A DNA stretch of 64,000 bases from Alentia gelatinosa (lineage: Eukaryota; Annelida; Polychaeta; Phyllodocida; Polynoidae), in the NCBI GenBank assembly GCA_950022655.1, contig OX465582.1:91541801-91605800 (forward strand), read 5' to 3'. Below the pieces are notes generated by a model. The model had not been told where the DNA came from. It saw only the letters and a list, made by a program, of their open reading frames with translations, and ran no database searches. A program made the translations under genes and the position numbers. How positions within the stretch are numbered: position 1 is the stretch's first letter; each line of letters begins with the position of its first letter. Of this stretch, positions 30,001 through 39,000 are shown piece after piece.

Positions 30001-33000
30001 CAGAAAAAAAAGAAAAGCAATCACATCCTAATTATTGTTCTGCTCTTCAAATCATCGATGCACTGCTTCCCCAGTCAGTGCACTACGTCTGAGGGACATG
30101 AGAGGGACTCATTTCTCAGAACATGTGTCAAAGTAGACCACACAGAACTGTAGACTGCAGGCTAGGGACTGGTCCCAGCTTACTTCAGAAAGAGATATTT
30201 TTCATGTGGAATTTTCTGCCTCAGAGAGACTGGGAAAACTTTGATAATATATCATTGTCGGCCATGGCATGGGGCTGAGGGTCTGTGGGAGAGTATTAAA
30301 CCACTGTTTTATTAGAGTAGATGAGGCTAAATCAATATTATCTTTTTTGACACAAGAAAAAGCAATCACATATACTGGATATTAAAAAATGCATTTCCAA
30401 TAAAAAATGGAAAACTGGCATCTCTGTTATTAGAACCAAGAAGCACGCCAGCTTATAATGGAGGAACAAAGACACCAGATTGAGATCAAAGAGAGCCACC
30501 AGGAGCTGAGCCGCCGGGAGCCACAGGTCGCTGGTGTGGATTCATAGAAAATAATTTAAAGTTTGATAACATTGGATCCAATTAAGGTATTTGGAAATGG
30601 GTTTCAGATTTATCACTCTACAAATCGGTGTATAATACTTGGATGTATGAAGTGGGAATACAAACCAGCACTATTTAAATGGAACACTCAGAATCGGGAA
30701 CAGTAGGTGAAGTGTGTACAGCGACTTGATTAAGGTCGGGCATAGTTGGTCATTACCCCCACCCTAGTAATTCCCGACCCGATTAAAATCGGGTCTGTGA
30801 AGTGCGTACAGTAGGCACTTACCTAATTTTTAAGACTTGGATCTATGCACTCTAGCTAGTGATTTATGGAAAGATCTTGTAAAACTGATTGATTTTGCTT
30901 TTTGAATGAAGTCTTTATGCCAATCGAAAGCAAAGTTATGGCCATTCAAGGCCATTGTTCTGCCACAATTAACCATAGTTAAGAGTTTAATTGTGATCCA
31001 AATTTTGTGATCCACCAAGCTGGTATCAAGAGTCATTTAATTACTTAAAATGCCTATTTCTCATGAACTATTGAAGCTAGAAATATGATTTAAAAAGTGA
31101 ATTGAAGGTCATCACAAGGTGGATGTGACCATGCATGAGATGACCTTTTCCAAGGTCAAGGTCATTTTAAGGTCAAAGGTCAATCTTGGTATATGGTAAA
31201 TGTGAGGATGTTGGGGTTGCTTATAAAACATAGTGGTCCATGTATAAATGGAAATATTAAGGCATATTCTATACCATTTTTAACCATAGAACATGTGCAA
31301 ACTAGTTATTTTTATGAGCAACTTGATCTTCATACCATAAAAAGCCTCTAAAGTTGGGCTTTAATTTCACTTGACCAAACCCTTATTTTTTTCTCAACCA
31401 ATCATTGATATGCATGTGATAGATCTCATCAAGCCCGTTAATATGACATCCTAATTGTTTTGTTATTCCAATAAATAGCTTCAGAATAGACTTTTGAAGA
31501 TAGGTGAGGTAAAAAGTGACCCTCAAAGTGTTAATCACACTATGAGCGGCAGAGCCGCGAAGGGGAGTTATGTAAGTGCCTACGTTCAGCGACACGATTC
31601 TGACCAACCTGACGGATCCGTCCGGCAAAGGTATGAACAGGCACAATGGTCGTGTCACTGTCTTATAGACTTAAGACAGGGACATTTATGTTCCCGATTA
31701 ATATCTCTGATCGGATCGGAGAGAATTGGCGGTAGATGTCGCTGTCTTATGGGCTTTATAGTGGTGAATCGTGACTGGAAGCATAAAAGCGCTAAACAAG
31801 AAAACAGGGTCCAAGAAAAGCTCAGCGGGCACCGACCTTTCTGCAGCCCGAAGATCCCTTCACTCACCAACCGACCACAAACAGGTACATGCATCAGCTC
31901 AAACAGAAGGAGGATTTTCCGGAGGCCTTGCTGATCATATGCGTCCCAAAACCTATCGGGACAGCAGTGTCAAGGGCCAGCGGGGACATGAAAAAGGCTC
32001 AGAATGCCAAAAGAGATGAGGATGAGGCTGCTTGAACAAACACGGGAACTAAACAACCAAGCTGTGAACGCTATATCGATAACTAGTATTGTCTTGGGAA
32101 GTAAAGAAATAGAACTTTACAATGTGTTTTGTGTTTCTATGTCAAAATCACCATCAATCAAATTTCATACGAATAACAAAGGCAATGGTAAAAACAAGGA
32201 CCAGAGGGTGAATAATCTGGGGACAAGGACGAAAACAATCATAAATATTTCAAAATGGCCACTCTAGTGAATCCCTCCTATAAAACACTCGACTCCTCTG
32301 AACAATCCGTTCAAGATAAGGGCTAAACTTTCATCCTACCATGCCTAGAATAGAAGAAGGGGATGTAAAACTAGAGTTGGAAAAAGTCCATTGACCTCTA
32401 AGAATTAAACAATTCTTCGAGAAGCAGAATTGATCGGCAACAGCCAACATCCAGACTATAAACAATGGCGCGGATCCCTGCTTCTGGGACACCTCGCTTA
32501 AGTGGAACACCCTGCTTAAGGAGACAAAAATCTATATTTAGTTTATTTTAACTCCGCTTAAGGGAACACCCCGCTTAAGGGGTCACTTTTCAGGATCCTC
32601 ACCTTAAGTGAGGTTTTACTTAATACGTATTGCAGTATAAGTTAGTAATTCAACAATGAAATAGATTTTTTTCATGACACTTAAGTCAAAGAGAAGGGCT
32701 AGCTATGATGGGTACATACCAGGTGGCCATACACATGGCCATTGGGCAGCATCATTGGAGCATTGTTTTCGTTCAGTGGCTGACCAGACACGTGACAGAT
32801 GAGACGCGACTGAGCGCAGTGTGCGAAGGGCAGCGACCGACCCAACTCGTTCAGGTGTTTGCTGCACACGGGGCAATCTGGGTTCCGGGCACTCTTGTCC
32901 TCCTTGTAACAGTGTCTGTTCGCAGGTTAAGGTTTCAAACACTAAAAGATATTTACTGACCACCTGTGCACATTGTTCTTATACTTACTGACCTCTGCTC

Positions 33001-36000
33001 CCTATATCGTATAAATCATGTATGGCCTACTGTGCTGTATGTTGGTATACAGACCAGCACTGCATGTCCAAATTAGACTTTGAATGGTGATTAAAGGTAA
33101 ATTCTTATGAATTTAAACATTTCAAGGTGTATAAAAGGGGAGACAGACCTGGCGTTTAATCCATGAATTGTTACTCACTGACAACTTGAAAATACGCCAC
33201 CTAACAGCATCAGGGGAAGTATTTGCTGGTCCCTCAATTTGTAACAATTCCCAGATTAAACACCCAGTCAGTTTTTCCATCTTACTACAGTGTTCACCTT
33301 AGGCCTGCACAGAAACTAGTAACATATCACAAAATTATCCATGTTTCAGATACAGAGTTTTATCTGCAAATCCAATAGCGGTTTTCAAAGGGATTCTTGA
33401 GAGAATGGTTAAATTTTCTTTATTTAACCAAACGGTAACATTAATTGCAATCGGAGATCAGGGATGTCAGTTGGGGTCAGGGAAAAACGTGGAAATATTT
33501 TCATGTGGCTTTTTTCTGCCTAAAGAGACATTGGGAAAACTTGGATAATGAGTCATTGTCAGCCATGGCATGGGGCTGAGGGTCTGTGCAGAGGTTTAAA
33601 CAACTGTTTTCTTGGGGTAAATGTGGCCAAATCAATAATATCTTTGTTTGACACAATGAAAAGCAATTACGTATACTGAATGTGAAAAGTGGATTTCCAC
33701 GAAAAAAATGAAAAAGTGATATCTTTGGGAGATATAGTCTGTATAGCTTAACTTTTGGAGTATTAGTTTGTATTTCTTAACCCTTTAAGGACGGGTGCCT
33801 GTGGCCAACCTACCACCTGGAGGACGGTTGCTGGTGGCACTTTATACCGCTAGAGGACGGGCACACAGTCGTTAAAACCCACAATCCAATTGTTCAATCA
33901 CGTGATATGATCTTTAATATTAAATATTTTATTTCTTTTGAATAGAAATACTAATAATGGTATCATACACACATTCTGTGAAAATTTCATTCATGTTCCT
34001 CCATTATTTTTTGTTAAAAACGATTTTGTAGATTTTTGAGAAAAAATGCCTCAAGGCATCATTCGCCCTGGCCTGGATGATGCCTCAAGGCATCATTCGC
34101 CCTTAAAGGGTTAAGGTGTGTAGTTTTCAGTAAAGGATACGGGGTTTTCAGGGCAGACAGACCGGACTGCAGCGTGACAGTGAACACGGAGTGGTTGTTG
34201 AGTTGGTACAGCTTGAAATTCTCGTGACGAAACTGTTGCACTAGCGCCTGCCACCGACTAGGGTCAAGCAGCTCCTGAAACAGTGAAAAAGAGCATACAT
34301 GTATATTTATACACTGTCTACGGTGAAGAATGTTCACTATGTGAGCCTCGCACGGGAAGGTCATGGCACACTCAAAACGCGAGCCATAATGTGGGAAAAC
34401 TGACTTGGCATTTAATCTGATAATTGTTACGAACTCACGGATTGGCAAATACTTGCCCCGACGCTGGTAGGTGGAAGGAGGCGTATAATTGAGTCTGTGA
34501 GTGAGTAACAATTCACAGATTAGATGCCTGGTCTATTTTCCCAGTATCGTACACCTTTAAATATTTCAAATTGATATGAAAATTGCCATCCGAAGTAAAA
34601 TTTGAGCAGGCGGACCTTAAATTATGTATAATGAATCAAATGTACAATCCAGGTAGTACGTCATTAATTCTTTTCTACATATTTGGTCACTCTGAGACAA
34701 ATGTGACCGTCAGTTCGATGAACGTGATAAATAAGATATGGGGGCAGTATTTGAGAAATATCTACATATATGCGTGTTAAAAACATGATCGATATTTATA
34801 TGGCGATGAGTAATAATCACCTGCTGCAGAAATTAAAATATATCTAGTCACAAAGGCGCCAGGTCATTTTATCTATTAGACTCATCTCCCACAAAATCAG
34901 AAATGAACAAATTCGCTGTGAATGTCGACTGACGTATCAAAGCAGGCAAATGAATTCACAACCAATTCTCTAATTTCTACAACACAGGCGTCGACTTTTA
35001 ATGATCACAGAAATAAGTATTCCCCGTAGTACATCTGCCATTGCCAGATTATAACCAAACCTATGAGATGAGGACAAGGGACAAGCTGAAAGTCACATTA
35101 GCATGACCTTGTGCTACACACTGAAATATTGTCCTTGTCGAAGAACATCAGTTTCAGCTCTTCATATCGAGTTTGTTTGTTTGTTTGGGTAGTTTAACAT
35201 CCAATATGTTCTATTAGACTTACTTTGGTTTTAATGGTGATCGAATTCAAGTGATGAATTTAGGTAGAAATCTCACCCCTACACATTTACCGAGGTGAGA
35301 GTTCTTTTACTTCCCATACCACATAGACATGGGATGAGAATGATTGGCCTTTGATATAGCAGTAAATCTACCACTGCTGGTACATTTATATTGAGTGATT
35401 TATGATATCTATTTTTTTTTTTTGCGCCCCGTTCTGTTGTCGACGTCGCCTTGGTAGCGAGTGGTCATAGTATAAATAACGCGAGCAGACTACTGCTCCG
35501 TCACTTAGATGCGGTAGCTCGACAAGTGCACATACCCCTAGCCACGCATTCAGATGATTTATGATATCTAATCACCCAAATGACATTTTCTAACATTATC
35601 TTTTTTGTTGTTGATAAGATGTCTTTATTGATTTCGTCTTTGCAGGCGTTCTTCCAATACAATAGTAGACTGAACATGAATGATATATACAATGAGTGAT
35701 GATTATACAGCTGTCCGCTGTGAGTGCTTACCGTGTGAAAATACCACATTTACATTAGAAGACTATTCTAATGGTAGATATAACACAATATGTTACATTA
35801 TACATATGTTATATTATAGGTACACTCATTACAGGTATTTATGGATTGATCTACGGTTATTATCATACTCTACTAGCACAGGTTTTCTCACTGGCATACT
35901 TTCACCTCATATGCTATCATTGTTAACACATCACACATAATACTTGTATGAGTAAATCTAGGATATAGAATTTGTAGAACTGGATCTTACAGCATAGGAG

Positions 36001-39000
36001 GTGATTTTGGTGTCTACGGGGAAGGCTAGGAGTCCCATGACATGTTGTACGTCAGCCATCTGATGGTCTTCTAGCCCCGTGAAGTGTTTCCGTGCATGTC
36101 TGTCGTAAAGAATTCACAAATGAGATCTATGGTGGTTGTTAAAAACATAAAGTACATCATTCACACAATATGAAGATATATTTCAAGTACATAAGAGGTC
36201 TGTCTATTATATATGTCGGAACCAATCAGATCTTGTCAAACTGATACTATAAATAGAACAACGAACCACGTTAGTCCTTTCACCACCCAGCTAGGAAATC
36301 CAGGTCGTCAATATCTGACATGCTCTCTTTGACCATCACGGACCTACGTCTTTTTGTACAAACCGGAAGCTGCACTGTGATTGGTTCAGACAAATACGCA
36401 CTAGATAGTGGTGTAACACAAAGTATTGAAAACCGTGCTTCTATTACATACCTAAGACACTATACACAAGATAACTTTAATGTATTATGTTGTATTATTA
36501 TATCCCTATACACGAACATCTATCAAATACTACCCGATGCTGGGAATGTAGTATTAATCACATACATATCGACTGGATGAAAGACTTCAAACAGTAATCG
36601 CTACGGGCTCACAAAACACGTTTCTTTATAGTATATTACTTTATACTAGAAACCCTATTTCCAATGTAATATCCTTGACAACTACATGTATATCAATTTA
36701 TAATTCAAGATATAAATATTATTTCAGACTGATGGGTTTGTAAGCAGCCAAATTATAACCTTTTAACATATGCTTTCTAGATATGTATTTCTAGTCAAGT
36801 AAAAATGGTTCTCACCTGACAGCTTCTAATCTCTTATTTTTCCTGATGAGCTCAATGAACTCTTGTTGCCTAAGATTGAATTCAAGGGAGCTCTGAAAAT
36901 GAAAGTGTTCCTGAAAACATACGTCATCGCTAGAGATTTAAATAAAATTAACATAGAAGTTTATTTGCACATACAGGTCACAAGATACACAGAATACTTC
37001 TAATACATTAACAATTGAAATACAATAATATCTACTTATTTACACTACTGCCAGGCAATTTACTATGGCCTTAGTTGAAATTCAAGTTAACTACAAATGA
37101 GAAATGCAATCCTTTTTTAGAGAAATATCAAGTATAAGAGATTAGGTTAAATATTATTATATTCAAATTTGTCGGAGAATTCCTCACCTTCATTTTACGT
37201 AGCTTAGACTTATTTTCATGACACCATGACAAACATTTTGATGTCTCCTTCCGTTCAAGCGACTCCTCGATCTCTTTTGAAACTAGGAAAAGTTCAATAT
37301 TTGTTAAGTCCTGAAAAAAAAGACAAAAAACAATTATCGATTTACATGGTTAACTGGTAGAAGTGAAAGCTAACTCTAACATGTTATAAAGGTTATGATA
37401 TTATCTATAAGTCAAAATGAATAGTTGATGGGATGTGTCATGCTATTCATCATTTTAAGACTTCATCCATATATCCCGCATTGGCTGTTCAGTATGTTAA
37501 CAGCTGCATAACAGCACCTGTAATTGATTATATTTATTATACGCCTGTGCCTTTTGTTCTTATATTTACTGACCTGTGCTTCCTATATTGTAAGAATCAT
37601 GTACGGCCTACTATGGCATACGCTGTTATACGGACCAGCTCTGTGTGCCCAAATTAGACTTAGAATGGCGATTAAAGGGATGAATTTAGAATATTTCAAG
37701 GTGTATAATAAATGTAAGACCAGGCACTATGAATTGTTATCACTGACAGGCCTAATGGTGTTGGGGCAAGTATTTGTCAGTCTGTGAGTCTGTAACATTA
37801 TGGGGACTGCTTTCGCAGATTTATGATTATTATCTGTTTTACCTCTATACCGGAATGCTTGGCTAGCTTGATGGCTGTCTTGTGGAATATTTCAAGGTGT
37901 ATAATAAATGTAAGACCAGGCACTATGAATTGTTATCATTGACAGGCCTAATGGTGTTGGGGCATGTATTTGTCAGTCTGTGAGTCTGTGACATTATGGG
38001 GACTGCTTTCGCAGATTTATGATTATTATCTGTTTTACCTCTATACCGGAATGCTTGGCTAGCTTGATGGCTGTCTTGTAGTAACCCGCTCGCAGAAAGT
38101 ACTCGACGAGCATACGGTCCAGTCTCTTCTTTTTCCACTGCGTGGCACCGGACGGAGAAAGACTCTCAAACTCCTTGAGATGGTCCAGTCGTCGCTTGCA
38201 TGCCTGCGCAGCCTCGATCTCGTCTCCGATACTCTCACCGGCCTGCGACCAGCGGAGAAGACAGGGAGGTCAGTTGGGGTTAGGATATATAGAGGAAACC
38301 TATTCAAGTTTTGGGTCAGAGCTTGTATCCCATCGGGTTTGAATCGCGTAGTAATTCAAAAGGCGAAGCCACATGAATTAAATTGCGATTCAAACGAGGT
38401 CGGATCAAGCTCTGGCCCTAAACTTGAATAGGTTTCTGAATTTATCTCACCCTTCTCATTTGTGACATTATCCCTCATTGAGTATTTTTTTAAATGGGTG
38501 TTGGATACGAGTTCCCAATGTTAAGTCTATGGGGAAAAATATCAGCGGTGAGATAAAAAGGAGTGGAAACATTTTTCATGGCAAATTTACTGCCACAGAG
38601 AGACTGAGAAAACATGGAAATGAAAACAAGGATTTACAAGGAAAAGTGGAAAGCTAACATCTCTGAGAAGGGAAGGAACTACAACCTCAATTTTTAATTC
38701 AATAGTATGATGGAAACTTGTGTTCCATAAAAAACGAAGAAGATGCGTTTCCGGTTGGTCTAGTCATTACATAAAGATTAAACAGCATTATGAAATATGA
38801 ATATGGTGCACATCAATAACTCTACCTAGGAACGGTTAAATGGCAAAGACCAACATGTAATGAGCTAGTCTTCATGGATAAGAAGCATGTTGGTGGAAAG
38901 TACAGAAGGGAATCTCATGTTCAAAAGTTTATACAATGGAGATTTGAAGCAACCTGAACTGACCTTGCGTTTGAGTATAGACAACTTTTCTACGACCGTG

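Noticed and set aside
37843..37883. A functional alternative MAEA exon
   Set aside because: It lacks an acceptor and most of exon 3; a tandem-duplication fragment.
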